From Mucilaginibacter sabulilitoris (GTDB taxonomy: Bacteria > Bacteroidota > Bacteroidia > Sphingobacteriales > Sphingobacteriaceae): a stretch of DNA of 64,000 nucleotides. The stretch lies in contig NZ_CP139558.1 in assembly GCF_034262375.1 (NCBI RefSeq), positions 1,364,001 through 1,428,000 on the forward strand, in the 5' to 3' direction. The notes under the pieces are model-generated. The model had not been told where the DNA came from and searched no databases. It was given only the letters and a program-made list of their open reading frames with translations. Position 1 is the first letter of the stretch. The number at the start of each line of letters is the position of its first letter. Shown here in pieces: positions 1 to 7,613 of this stretch. Both the position numbers and the translations under genes were made by a program.

Positions 1-249
1 GCCGGCATTGTGGTAACCGCGTATGAAGATACTGCTGAAGGAGTAATGCTCGAAAACAACAACGGAAGCGGTTGCTTTACACTAATACTGTTACGGCCGG
101 TTATCACCATTAATGACGAAGCATTGATTGACAGGGCCAACGAGTTACATAAAGAAGCCAATAAAATGTGCTTTATTGCCAACTCCTGTAATTTTCCGAT
201 ACTGCACGAACCTTTGTATAAAATAGCGGTGCCCGAAACGGCTGAATAA
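1..249 (+). CDS. OsmC/Ohr-family protein, C-terminal part
   Basis: The reading frame is open from the first base of the window to the stop at 247-249, so the gene starts outside the window. The 82 visible residues carry the C-terminal half of an OsmC-like fold: a strand rich in I/L/V (TLILLRPVITI), then a long helix (LIDRANELHKEANKMCFIANS) leading to the segment around the second conserved position, here written ANSCNFPILHEP. OsmC/Ohr proteins reduce organic hydroperoxides with two cysteines. One candidate cysteine (in NSC) is visible, while the first reactive cysteine would be upstream. The GTG at 10 is inside the domain and is not a plausible start. The next gene follows after 8 bases, suggesting cotranscription. 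Family assignment is fairly sure; the substrate is unknown. Confidence 0.7.
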   Translation, partial: AGIVVTAYEDTAEGVMLENNNGSGCFTLILLRPVITINDEALIDRANELHKEANKMCFIANSCNFPILHEPLYKIAVPETAE

Positions 250-257
250 AATATACT

Positions 258-626
258 ATGGAAACGCTTAAACAAAAGGTTGAAGCTTTTAACAAGCTTA
301 TTACCGCCGACGAAACGGTAAAGGCTATGGAACTGTATTATGCTGGTGACGTAGCGCTGCAGGAAAATGAAGAAGCACCCCGCGGAGGGAAACAGGCATG
401 TATGGCCCGTGAAATAGCCTTGTTAGCCAAATTCGACCTTATTATTGAAATAACCAGACAGGCTATTGATGAGGCCGGTGGGGTTGTTTTTAGCGAATAC
501 ATGATGACTATTACCGATAAATCCAACGGTAACGTGATGCACCGTAAAGAAATATCTGTACAACAATGGGAAAACGGCTTAATAAAAACAGAAAAGTTTT
601 ATTATAACCAGGCGGCGCTATTATAA
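258..626 (+). CDS. SnoaL-like (NTF2-fold) protein
   Basis: This 122-residue soluble protein has the layout of a SnoaL-like/NTF2-fold domain: N-terminal helix (VEAFNKLITADETVKAMELYYAGDVALQENEE), a central helix around residues 45-58 and a run of four beta strands (FDLIIEITRQAID, VVFSEYMMTITD, VMHRKEISVQQW, LIKTEKFYYNQ). The length is normal for the family, which ranges from polyketide cyclases to unknown stress proteins, so no substrate can be assigned. It starts 8 bases after the OsmC-like gene and is probably cotranscribed with it. The IS1182-type element begins 11 bases after its stop, and the hairpin at the element border would act as its terminator. Confidence 0.65.
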   Translation: METLKQKVEAFNKLITADETVKAMELYYAGDVALQENEEAPRGGKQACMAREIALLAKFDLIIEITRQAIDEAGGVVFSEYMMTITDKSNGNVMHRKEISVQQWENGLIKTEKFYYNQAALL

Positions 627-640
627 GCGGTAAAAAAGAA

Positions 641-675
641 GCCGTCTCATAAGTCAATTATGAGGCGGTTTTTTT
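641..675 (+). terminator. Inward-facing terminator in the left IS end
   Basis: Stem 641-652 pairs with 658-668 (CCGTCTCATAA against TTATGAGGCGG, one wobble), with a 5-base loop, followed by seven T at 669-675. It is placed to end the OsmC/SnoaL transcript and to stop it entering the element antisense to the transposase gene. Confidence 0.6.
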
Positions 676-778
676 ATTTAGAGCGATTTAGATAAGCTAT
701 TAGGGAAGGCGGACTGTGTTGGTTTGTTCTGTTTTTTGGATTGGTTCAGCTGTCTTTGGGGAGATAAAAGCCTTTTTC

Positions 779-2305
779 TCAGGCTTTCCATTTTCTGAGG
801 TTATGAGCGATGGATAATAACCCTATTTCTACCTCTGTTTTGGACATTCCTTTCAACAGGAATCGTCTGAAACCATGATTGTGCTTCAGTTGCGCGAATA
901 CCGGCTCCACATCAGCGGGTCTTCGTTTTCGGTATTTGATGCCCTGTTCTGTGTTCAATCTTTCTTTCGCTGCCTGTTTATGTTTTCTCAGACTGTGGTT
1001 GATCTCGACGATCCGGTTGCCGGGGTTTTGGTGACATACGCCCCGCATCGGACAGCCTTCACAGTTCTGCGCCTGATAGCGGCTGATCAACTGCAGAAAA
1101 CCTGAAGAAGTTATCCGCTGACCGTCGCCAACATGGTGCATGCGCTGGCCCATCGGGCAGGTGAGATAGTTATCCGCTTCGTTATAATGCAGACTATCGT
1201 TACTGAATGCTTTGATACCTTCTTTTTGTTCCTTGTCGAACGTATTGTATTTGATATAAGCTTCAATACCTTTTTGCTGCAGCACACCATAGTTCTCGTC
1301 CGAGCCGTAACCTGCATCGGCAACTATCGCTTTGGGCAGTTCTTTATAAAGGGATTCGTACTGTTCGATATGTGATGGTAGCGTTTGGTAATCGGTCGGG
1401 GTCTGGTGCAGCGTGTAATTGAGAATGAACTGCTCTTGGGTGGAGATCTGTAGGTTATAAGCAGGCTTGAGTTGCCCATTCAGCATATGATCTTCTTTCA
1501 TCCGCATGAATGTAGCATCCGGGTCGGTCTTTGACATACTGTTACGCCCAGCCAATAACTTTTCCTGTTCATCATATTTGGCCAGGTTCTCCGGCCAATG
1601 CTTTTTTGCATAGTTCAGCTTTTGTTTTACTTTCCCCGCCACGTCTTCCTTATCCTCCAATGCCGCGTTGATCTTTGAGATCGTTTCTTTCACTTTCTCA
1701 GGGTTGATCTCGCTGTATTCCAGCGGTGCGGTGTCTTTGAGTTCTTCAGCAGCAATACTTTGCGCATAGCCCCATAACTCATCAAGCTGGGCTTTCATCT
1801 TCTCTTTACTGTTCTTTATGCTTTTACCCCATACAAAAGTGTACTTGTTCGCCACCGATTCGATCTTGGTGCCATCAGTGAAAACGGCCTCCTTCAATGA
1901 TACAATTCCTTCCTGTTGTAATAAAAGAACGATCTGTGAGAATATCTGCTTTAGTACCCCTGATAGCTTTTCACTGCGAAAACGGTTGATGGTATTGTGG
2001 TCGGGCTTTTTCATGCCCAATAACCACATGAAGTGAACGTTCTGTGCCGCCTGGTCTTCCAGTTTACGTGAGGAATACGTATTGGTCAGATAACCATAAA
2101 CCAGCAGTTTCAGCATCAGCCGGGGATGAAAACTCGACGCGCCGCCGCCTTTGTACTTCCGGTTGAGTGGCTTGACATCGACCGCGTCAACCACCTGTTT
2201 AACTATCCGTACCGGATGACCTGCCGGTACCAATTCTTCCAGTTTATACGGTAAAAACGTTAACTGGTCCGGATCATATGCCTTAAAGACTACCTTGCCT
2301 CCCAT
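779..2305 (-). CDS. IS1182-family transposase
   Basis: The product has the IS1182 layout: an N-terminal DUF772-like region (DQLTFLPYKLEELVPAGHPVR, then GASSFHPRLMLKLLVYGYLTNTYSSRKLED and DHNTINRFR) and a C-terminal DDE domain with AVFTDGTKIES as the first acidic site, a cysteine-rich insert (CPMGQRMHHVG, CEGCPMRGVCHQ) and the closing segment YRKRRPADVEPVFAQLKHNHGFRRFLLKG. I start it at the ATG whose first base is 2305 (MGGKVVFKAYD). The upstream ATG at 2335 lies inside the terminal inverted repeat and terminator stem and would add only ten residues (518 in all). With the chosen start it is 508 residues, full length for the family. It catalyses cut-and-paste movement of its own element. No frameshift or missing segment is seen. 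Confidence 0.88.
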   Translation of the reverse strand: MGGKVVFKAYDPDQLTFLPYKLEELVPAGHPVRIVKQVVDAVDVKPLNRKYKGGGASSFHPRLMLKLLVYGYLTNTYSSRKLEDQAAQNVHFMWLLGMKKPDHNTINRFRSEKLSGVLKQIFSQIVLLLQQEGIVSLKEAVFTDGTKIESVANKYTFVWGKSIKNSKEKMKAQLDELWGYAQSIAAEELKDTAPLEYSEINPEKVKETISKINAALEDKEDVAGKVKQKLNYAKKHWPENLAKYDEQEKLLAGRNSMSKTDPDATFMRMKEDHMLNGQLKPAYNLQISTQEQFILNYTLHQTPTDYQTLPSHIEQYESLYKELPKAIVADAGYGSDENYGVLQQKGIEAYIKYNTFDKEQKEGIKAFSNDSLHYNEADNYLTCPMGQRMHHVGDGQRITSSGFLQLISRYQAQNCEGCPMRGVCHQNPGNRIVEINHSLRKHKQAAKERLNTEQGIKYRKRRPADVEPVFAQLKHNHGFRRFLLKGMSKTEVEIGLLSIAHNLRKWKA

Positions 2306-2320
2306 GTCTTTAAGATACAC

Positions 2321-2356
2321 AAAAAACCGCCCCATATTTGACTTATGAGACGGCTT
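2321..2356 (-). terminator. Inward-facing terminator in the right IS end
   Basis: Read on the minus strand, the right inverted repeat folds (CCGTCTCATA against TATGGGGCGG, two wobbles) and runs into six T (bases 2321-2326). Transcription entering from the right would stop before the transposase start. It mirrors the hairpin at the left end. Confidence 0.5.
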
Positions 2357-2358
2357 CT

Positions 2359-2509
2359 ACATTAGCCATTAATTATTTAAAAGCAGGCTCATATCCGGTT
2401 AAAGAAATATCATACATGCTGGGTTATAACGAACTAAGCGCCTTTTACCCGCACCTTTAAACGCTGGACAGGCATTGCCCCGGCGCTTTTTCAGAAGGAG
2501 CATAATTAA
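2359..2509 (+). pseudogene. AraC-family regulator, 3' remnant
   Basis: Directly at the IS border a frame reads LAINYLKAGSYPVKEISYMLGYNELSAFY, and then, after a one-base shift, RTFKRWTGIAPALFQKEHN and a TAA stop at 2507-2509. Together this is the second helix-turn-helix of an AraC/XylS DNA-binding domain (pattern VKEISYMLGY-SAFYRTFKRWTGIAP). The first frame stops at 2457-2459 because of one extra C near 2445-2448. The N-terminal domain and first helix-turn-helix are missing and do not occur on the other side of the IS. The gene is therefore dead twice over: 5' truncated by the element and frameshifted. Confidence 0.75.
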
Positions 2510-2521
2510 CTAAATATTATA

Positions 2522-2548
2522 TCATTGCGAGCGCAGTGTGGCAATCTC
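2522..2548. repeat. Dispersed repeat family A (CATTGCGAG...GCAATCTC)
   Basis: A degenerate palindromic unit, beginning TCATTGCGAG and ending GCAATCTC, recurs at 19881-19907, as an inverted pair at 22815-22897, and as a half unit at 59208-59228. All copies are intergenic, beside gene 3' ends. Function unknown; REP-like by arrangement. Confidence 0.6.
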
Positions 2549-2567
2549 GTTATGCAAGAAGGAGAGA

Positions 2568-3011
2568 TCATAAACAACCCCAATAAATCCATACAATAAA
2601 CAACACCTGTAAAGGCACACGGAACCATAAATATCGAGGGCCAGATCCATTATAAGTGCCTTTTTCCATATCAATATGTTTTACAGCGCCATTGATATTG
2701 GCCGGCAGCAGAAGTATAAAAAATACGATCAGCAACCAGGCGGTGAGTGTACGGGTGGCAGGTACAAGCAAACCCGCAGCTGCCGCTATTTCAATAACGC
2801 CGGTTATATAAACCAATTCCTTTTTAAAGGGGATAAAAGCGGGGATGAGCATGGCCAGGCCTTTATTAAAAACAAAGTGACCAACAGAAGTAAATACCAG
2901 CATAATTGCCATGGCTATTTGTGTCGATAGCGCGATGTTATAATGAGCTATGAGTTCGGTAACTACCATACTTATACCAAAAGTTACCAGCAATACTATT
3001 AAGGGTTTCAT
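2568..3011 (-). CDS. DoxX-like membrane protein
   Basis: The 147-residue product has four hydrophobic segments (about residues 3-22, 30-50, 65-85 and 90-110) and ends in the pattern RYLWFRVPLQVLFIVWIYWG typical of DoxX-like/DUF417-like small membrane proteins. These are four-helix proteins often tied to redox or thiol stress, but no reaction can be assigned. I start it at the ATG ending at 3011 (MKPLIVLLV), because the longer frame adds a polar stretch (LFLTCRNLKKKTN) that does not fit a first membrane helix. The Crp-type regulator lies 56 bases upstream on the same strand, so the two are probably one transcript. Confidence 0.7.
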   Translation of the reverse strand: MKPLIVLLVTFGISMVVTELIAHYNIALSTQIAMAIMLVFTSVGHFVFNKGLAMLIPAFIPFKKELVYITGVIEIAAAAGLLVPATRTLTAWLLIVFFILLLPANINGAVKHIDMEKGTYNGSGPRYLWFRVPLQVLFIVWIYWGCL

Positions 3012-3067
3012 GTTTGTTTTTTTCTTCAAATTTCGGCATGTTAAAAAAAGCAAACAATGAACCTGGG

Positions 3068-3634
3068 TTAAGTAATGCGGCGGCGTATGCGGCTCAGGCC
3101 CTGCGGGGTAATGCCAATGTATGATGCTATGTATTTTAAAGGGATTTGCCTGATGAGCTGGGGCTGTTCGGTAAATAAGTTTAAATATCGTTGCTCGGCA
3201 GTATCATTTAAAAGCGATAGTTCACGTTTGGCCTTTGTCATGAAAATGCCTTCGCAGGCATAGCGGCCAATGGTATTTCCAATTGTGGTATCGGCGTAAA
3301 TTTCCTGCAGGCTCTGGTAAGTTAAGCTCCACAGTGTGGTTTCGGTAAGTGTTTGAATTTGACAGATTGACGGGGATCGGGATAAAAACGAATCATAGGC
3401 GCTGATAAAATTATTATCAAAACTAAATGCGAAGGTGATATCGTTATCTTCTTTGGGGATATAATAACGCACAATGCCCTGCTCCATGAACGAGAGGTGG
3501 TTTTCTGTTTGCCCGGTTTTTAAAAGCAGTGCTTTTTTAGGGAACTGGCGTTTAACAAGTTTTGACGAAAATATTTGCCAATCCTGATCACTAAGCGGGG
3601 CTATACGCTCCAGATATTCCCGTATTTTTTCCAT
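3068..3634 (-). CDS. Crp/Fnr-family transcriptional regulator
   Basis: The 188-residue protein has a cyclic-nucleotide-binding-like beta roll in its first 110 residues (FPKKALLLKTGQTENHLSFMEQGIVRYY, then FAFSFDNNFISAYDSFLSRSPS) and a C-terminal winged helix with IPLKYIASYIGITPQGLSRIRRR. This is the common Bacteroidota Crp/Fnr subgroup, in which the ligand pocket is usually degenerate. I see no four-cysteine set for an Fe-S cluster, so it is not an Fnr-type oxygen sensor. The start chosen is MEKIREYLE at 3634; the upstream in-frame ATG adds six residues (LIFTF). It is followed closely by the DoxX-like gene, which it may control. Confidence 0.8.
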   Translation of the reverse strand: MEKIREYLERIAPLSDQDWQIFSSKLVKRQFPKKALLLKTGQTENHLSFMEQGIVRYYIPKEDNDITFAFSFDNNFISAYDSFLSRSPSICQIQTLTETTLWSLTYQSLQEIYADTTIGNTIGRYACEGIFMTKAKRELSLLNDTAEQRYLNLFTEQPQLIRQIPLKYIASYIGITPQGLSRIRRRIT

Positions 3635-3719
3635 AAAAGTGAAGATAAGCACTAAGGCTTATCTTCTGAAACAGAGCAACCCAAAATCACTATTAAAATT
3701 ACTGATCTTACTAATAACA

Positions 3720-4412
3720 TTAAGCGCTAATGGGCTGCCTGCTTTTTTCTATACTGCGGGCAATTTCTATATCCGGACTCCTGTACTTGTATTCGGGGAT
3801 GCTGGCGAGCGACGATGCATGCACCTGTTCGCCCAAGCCGTAAAACTGCTGAAAGCTCATAATTAGCGGTCGCCATTTGTTAGGATCAACACGGTTTGGA
3901 TCATTTTCCATAATGATAGATTCTTCGAGATATACCCGTACTATTTTCAGTTCCATGGTTACTATGCGGCCGCGTTGTTGTTCATTATCTTCGCCAATAG
4001 GATGAATGGCCGCAACATGGGCCTCCAGTTGTACGGGGCATTCCATAACGCGCGGTGCATCTACCTTTTGCGAGGGTACAGGGGTAAGGCCGGCCACACC
4101 AAACTTGTCGGGTTCAAAGTAATAGCCACGGCTTTGCTTGGCTTCTGGTACCGGGTTCATCCCGGTTTTAAGCGCGAGGTTATTTACCGCCTGCACCTCA
4201 TTAACCGATGGCAGGTTTAATACACATTGTTTGGTGCGCATAAGGTTTTGTACCGTTTTTGAGGTTGTTGCCATGCCAATGATGCAGCGCCAACCCAGCC
4301 AGAAGGCCGAAGACATAGGGGCCAGGTTATACGAACCATCATCGTTCATGGTGCTGATCAATACTACCGGCGTGCCGAAATACAGAATGGCCGGTTCGCT
4401 TATTTTATGCAT
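3720..4412 (-). CDS. Flavin reductase-like domain protein
   Basis: The 230-residue protein begins with the FMN-binding split-barrel pattern of the DIM6/NTAB flavin reductase family: TPVVLISTMNDDGSYNLAPMSSAFWLGWRCIIGMATTSKTVQNLMRTKQCVLNLPS. Such proteins bind FMN and either reduce free flavin for a partner monooxygenase or act as small flavoproteins of unknown substrate. The C-terminal 60 residues (NKWRPLIMSFQQFYGLGEQ and on) are a subfamily extension. An antibiotic-biosynthesis-type monooxygenase is encoded 93 bases upstream on the same strand, and a ferredoxin and its reductase lie further upstream, so this stretch groups redox genes. Confidence 0.75.
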   Translation of the reverse strand: MHKISEPAILYFGTPVVLISTMNDDGSYNLAPMSSAFWLGWRCIIGMATTSKTVQNLMRTKQCVLNLPSVNEVQAVNNLALKTGMNPVPEAKQSRGYYFEPDKFGVAGLTPVPSQKVDAPRVMECPVQLEAHVAAIHPIGEDNEQQRGRIVTMELKIVRVYLEESIIMENDPNRVDPNKWRPLIMSFQQFYGLGEQVHASSLASIPEYKYRSPDIEIARSIEKSRQPISA

Positions 4413-4505
4413 TTTGATATGATTTGAATGAATAAGAAACTATACTGCTTGCTTATTCAAAATTGCCAAATCATCCATCGACATAAAACCCGAAACTTGC
4501 TATGT

Positions 4506-4850
4506 TTAGTGGTTTACTTGCTTGCTGTCTTCCGGAGCCTCCTTCCGGTCGAACATGCCGTAATCCCGCACTACATGAGCAATGCGTAAGTGATAATCTT
4601 TAAATATATAGTCCCGACCTTTTGCCTGTGCGTCGCGGTGTATTTCTACATTGCGCCATTGCTTTACGGCCTCTTCGTCGCGCCAAAATGAAAGTGATAA
4701 TATTTTTCCTTCATCGGTGAGGCTTTGAAACCGCTCTATTGAGATAAAGCCATCAATAGCTACCAGGGTGGGTTTAAGAAATGCGGCTATGTCCAGATAT
4801 TCCTGCTTTTTGCCATCCGCTGGAATCACTTCAAAAATCACTGCTACCAT
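4506..4850 (-). CDS. Antibiotic biosynthesis monooxygenase (ABM) domain protein
   Basis: The 114-residue protein is a single ABM/dimeric alpha-beta-barrel domain. It begins with VAVIFEVIPADGKKQEYLDIAAFL, has GFISIERFQSLTDEGKILSLSFWRDEEAVKQWRN in the middle and HRDAQAKGRDYIFKDYHLRIAHVVRDYGM at the end. ABM-fold proteins include cofactor-free quinol monooxygenases and haem-degrading enzymes; the residues visible do not decide between them. This variant, with KQWRN...HRDAQAKGRDYIFKDYHLRIA, is the common uncharacterised type in soil bacteria. The 289 bases upstream hold no gene and probably contain its promoter. Confidence 0.75.
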   Translation of the reverse strand: MVAVIFEVIPADGKKQEYLDIAAFLKPTLVAIDGFISIERFQSLTDEGKILSLSFWRDEEAVKQWRNVEIHRDAQAKGRDYIFKDYHLRIAHVVRDYGMFDRKEAPEDSKQVNH

Positions 4851-5082
4851 TTTTATGCAATTAAGTTATTATGAAAGTAACAGTACAAAGACGCCGGTGT
4901 TTGGCAGAAATTGCGGCCTTGTTATTGATTATTGTGGGGGGATAAATCTGTTGCCAACTCTTGGGTCAGAAAATAAACTAAAAATAATGATTGCATTCAA
5001 AAACATGCAAATAATATGTTAAAATGAGCAAAACTGAATCGTTTTTTAAACAAAAAATGTCCAAAATAGTCAGTTTTGAGCA

Positions 5083-5098
5083 CAAAAAGTGTTAAAAT
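5083..5098 (-). repeat. 16-base motif shared with 7614-7629 (inverted)
   Basis: The motif CAAAAAGTGTTAAAAT lies 233 bases upstream of the ABM gene and recurs as its exact reverse complement at 7614-7629, upstream of the LysR gene. The surrounding AT-rich gap (4851-5139) otherwise shows no coding frame or strong hairpin. It may be an operator shared by the redox genes; this is inference. Confidence 0.4.
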
Positions 5099-5139
5099 TT
5101 AAGCCTGTCAAAAAAAGCGGCTAATCCTTTCTGAATAAC

Positions 5140-5448
5140 TTAAAGTAATCGGAACACCATGCCGTCCATGTCCTCGTTAATGTGTATCTGGCAGGCCAGG
5201 CGACTGTCGGGGCCGGCGTTGGGGAGGGTATCGAGCATGTCAAGTTCATTATCGGTCGGAGTGAAATAGGTATCCGGGCCTTCGAGTACCTGCACATGGC
5301 AGGTGGCGCACAGGGCCATGCCGCCGCAGGTGGCAAGTACCTCGTATTCAGAGGCTTTTAGCACTTCCATCAGGCTTAGGCTGATGCCTTCAGGTATTTC
5401 GACCGGGGCGCGGTGGCCCTCTCTGTCTTCAATGGTTAAGTTAATCAT
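5140..5448 (-). CDS. [2Fe-2S] ferredoxin (adrenodoxin/ISC type)
   Basis: The 102-residue protein has the spacing of a vertebrate/ISC-type ferredoxin: C41-x5-C47-x2-C50 (CGGMALCATC) and C86 (SRLACQI), all four ligands of one [2Fe-2S] cluster. It would shuttle single electrons in the cytoplasm. Its start codon is only 2 bases after the stop of the upstream reductase gene, so the two are translated from one message, and that reductase is its obvious electron source. The acceptor is not encoded nearby; the ABM protein and the flavin reductase downstream are candidates, but only by proximity. Confidence 0.88.
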   Translation of the reverse strand: MINLTIEDREGHRAPVEIPEGISLSLMEVLKASEYEVLATCGGMALCATCHVQVLEGPDTYFTPTDNELDMLDTLPNAGPDSRLACQIHINEDMDGMVFRLL

Positions 5449-5450
5449 GG

Positions 5451-6461
5451 CTAAAATTCGGTTACGCCGTAAACGGTGGTGTATTTAAAACTTAGTTTTT
5501 GTTCAGGGTAAACGTATTTAAACGCGCTCTGGGCCATCAACGCAGCCTCATGGAAACCGCAGAGTATCAGTTTTAGCTTGCCGGGATAGGTATTAATATC
5601 GCCAATGGCATAAATACGTTCTACGCTGGTGCTATAGTCGCGGGTGTTTACCACTATGGCCGAAAAGTCGATATTCAGCCCCCAGTTGGCTATAGGGCCC
5701 AGTTTAGGGCTCAGACCAAACAGCGGGATCAGGTGATCGGCAGCTATATGGCTTACGTTGTTGTTACGGTCAAGCAGGGTAATTTCCTGCAAGTGGCCTT
5801 CGCCGGTGAGCGCCACTACATTTGATTTGAGGATGAGGTCTATCTTGCCCTCTTTGGCCAGTTCAAAAACTTTTTCGGCAGAGTCTGGCGCGCCCCTGAA
5901 AGTATCGCCGCGGTGCACAAGCGTTACCTTTTCGGCAATGTTCGACAGGAATATGGCCCAGTCAAGCGCTGAATCGCCGCCGCCAGCCAGTACCACTTTA
6001 CGGTCGCGGAAGGTCTCGGGATTTTTAACCATATAGGCTACACCCCGGCCTTCAAACTCCAACAGGCGGTCAATCTCGGGCTTGCGGGGCTCAAAGCAGC
6101 CCAGTCCGCCGGCTATTACCACCACCTGGCAGTGTACGGTGGTGCCATCGTTAGTTTGTATAAAGTAGGAACCGTCATCATTTTTAGTAAGCGTTTCTAC
6201 CCGTTCGCCCAAACTAAAGGTAGGGTGGAAGGGCGCGCCCTGTTCCATGAGCCTGTCAACCAACTGTTGCGCGGTTATATCCGGATACCCGGGAATATCA
6301 TAAATAGGTTTGTGCGGATATATCTCAGAAAGCTGTCCGCCAACCTGTGGCAATACATCAATTAAATGGCAGCGCATTTTGAGCAAACCAGCTTCAAAAA
6401 CGGCAAATAAACCAACCGGTCCAGCGCCTATAATGCAGATATCGGTACTAATATGTTCCAT
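5451..6461 (-). CDS. Ferredoxin--NAD(P)+ reductase, thioredoxin-reductase-like type
   Basis: The 336-residue flavoprotein has an N-terminal FAD dinucleotide fold (GAGPVG at 12-17), a second Rossmann motif for NAD(P)H (LAGGGDSALDWA from about 158) and the C-terminal FAD motif YAIGDINTYPGKLKLILCGFHEAALMA. The CxxC redox pair of thioredoxin reductases between the two motifs is absent, which fits the YumC-type ferredoxin reductases. It should pass electrons from NADPH to the adjacent ferredoxin. The start is taken at MEHISTD (6461); twelve more residues are possible upstream but do not resemble the family. A perfect 11-base inverted repeat lies 41 bases upstream of the start, between this gene and the LysR gene. 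Confidence 0.85.
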   Translation of the reverse strand: MEHISTDICIIGAGPVGLFAVFEAGLLKMRCHLIDVLPQVGGQLSEIYPHKPIYDIPGYPDITAQQLVDRLMEQGAPFHPTFSLGERVETLTKNDDGSYFIQTNDGTTVHCQVVVIAGGLGCFEPRKPEIDRLLEFEGRGVAYMVKNPETFRDRKVVLAGGGDSALDWAIFLSNIAEKVTLVHRGDTFRGAPDSAEKVFELAKEGKIDLILKSNVVALTGEGHLQEITLLDRNNNVSHIAADHLIPLFGLSPKLGPIANWGLNIDFSAIVVNTRDYSTSVERIYAIGDINTYPGKLKLILCGFHEAALMAQSAFKYVYPEQKLSFKYTTVYGVTEF

Positions 6462-6501
6462 AAAAAATGCTTTTGATGAGCACTCAAATGTGAACACAAG
6501 T

Positions 6502-6531
6502 CATAACTAAATCAAATGACATTTAGTTATG
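6502..6531. promoter_or_regulatory. Perfect 11-base inverted repeat upstream of the reductase gene
   Basis: CATAACTAAAT (6502-6512) and ATTTAGTTATG (6521-6531) are exact reverse complements with an 8-base spacer. No T-run follows on either strand, so a terminator is less likely than an operator. The size and dyad symmetry suit a dimeric regulator, perhaps the adjacent LysR protein. Confidence 0.45.
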
Positions 6532-6536
6532 AAGGA

Positions 6537-7436
6537 TTACTTGTAGTTATAATTGGTAAGGCAAAAACGCTTAAAAAGCTCAATAAGCTTGTTGTTTTTG
6601 CCATGCAGCTGTATAAACTGAAAAGTGCGGAAAATCTCCATCCCCTTTATTTCAATTATGCTGAGCTCGTTGTATTTTAATTCGCTTAACACCGACTGGA
6701 TAGACAGGAAAGTAGCTGTTTCTGAGTGCAATAGGTATTGTTTAATGGCGATGCTGCTCTCCAGCTGAATTTCAATTTTCAGGTCGCGGGGATTGATCTG
6801 AACGCCGGCCAGGGCATTGTAAATTACATCAAGCGTGCCCGAACCGGCCTCGCGCAGCACCAGCGGGATCTCCAGCAGTTGCCTGGGACTGATCTCCGTT
6901 TTTTTGGATAGCTTATTATTGGCCCTGGTCACCAGCACGATCTCGTCTTTGGCAAATGGCGAATAAGCCAGTTGCGGCGAATGGGCCGCCCCTTCCACAA
7001 TGGCTATATCAATTTTTTCGTCCAGTATCAGCTGCGAAATATGGTCGGTGTTCCCTTGTATAAAGCTAAAGGTAAGCTCCGGGTATGTTTTTTTGAAGAG
7101 GGCCAGTATTTTGGGCAAAATGGTTTGGGCCACAGTAGTGCTGGCGCCAATGTGCAGGGTGCCGGCCTCAATATTATTCAGCTGGGCCAGCTCAGTTTCT
7201 AGGTCGGTATAGGTGTGGAATATCTTTTCGGCATATTGGGTTAATATTTTGCCGGCGGGGGTAAGCGCTATGTTGTTCCCGTTGCGTTTAAACAGCTGTA
7301 CGTTCAGCTGCTGTTCCAGCTCTTTAATGTGCTTGGTAACAGCGGGTTGGGTGATGAACAGCTCGTGGGCCGCCTTTGTAAAACTCAACCTTTGCGAAAC
7401 CGTGTAAAAAACCTTTAACCTGAAATCGAAAATCAT
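6537..7436 (-). CDS. LysR-family transcriptional regulator
   Basis: The 299-residue protein starts with the LysR winged helix (LKVFYTVSQRLSFTKAAHELFITQPAVTKHIKELEQQLNVQLFKRNGNNIALTPAGKIL) and continues with a two-lobed effector domain (GTLHIGASTTVAQTILPKILALFKKTYPELTF...). The start is MIFDFRLKV at 7436, the normal LysR N-terminus; the frame upstream adds only LAISNEIAKFNS. It lies on the same strand as, and 75 bases before, the ferredoxin reductase gene, so it probably controls the reductase-ferredoxin pair. The effector is unknown. Confidence 0.88.
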   Translation of the reverse strand: MIFDFRLKVFYTVSQRLSFTKAAHELFITQPAVTKHIKELEQQLNVQLFKRNGNNIALTPAGKILTQYAEKIFHTYTDLETELAQLNNIEAGTLHIGASTTVAQTILPKILALFKKTYPELTFSFIQGNTDHISQLILDEKIDIAIVEGAAHSPQLAYSPFAKDEIVLVTRANNKLSKKTEISPRQLLEIPLVLREAGSGTLDVIYNALAGVQINPRDLKIEIQLESSIAIKQYLLHSETATFLSIQSVLSELKYNELSIIEIKGMEIFRTFQFIQLHGKNNKLIELFKRFCLTNYNYK

Positions 7437-7613
7437 GGAGTTAAATTTAGCTATTTCATTTGAGATAGCCAGCAACCAATTTGAACTTCGGATTACTTTA
7501 AGTTATAGTGACTTTTGTAAAAACGTTTTTTTTAACAAATTTTGGGGGCAAAAACAGGAAATTCAAGGTCATTTTTAGCGAAAAAATTACTCAAAAAGAG
7601 TGCGTTTTAACAT

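Larger units (their letters stand above)
638..2357 (-). mobile_element. IS1182-type insertion sequence, complete
   Basis: The element is bounded by terminal inverted repeats at 638-674 and 2321-2357. The outer 20 bases match perfectly, and over 37 bases there are only two mismatches (positions 658 and 663). One intact transposase gene on the minus strand fills it. Each inverted repeat also folds on itself into a hairpin followed by a T-run that points into the element. The flanks show no clear target duplication. The right flank is the middle of an AraC coding sequence, but no 5' AraC part lies at the left flank, so a deletion or recombination occurred at or after insertion. The intact open frame and near-identical ends suggest a recent and potentially active copy. 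Confidence 0.88.

Noticed and set aside
3720..6461. A complete flavin-dependent or Rieske oxygenase system
   Set aside because: Flavin reductase, ABM protein, ferredoxin and reductase are near each other, but no Rieske or large oxygenase subunit is present and gaps of 90-290 bases separate some genes.
6534..7507. Similar 18-base strings GGATTACTT..AGTTATA at 6534 and 7490
   Set aside because: The first is the coding 3' end of the LysR gene, and the match is imperfect; chance is the simplest explanation.
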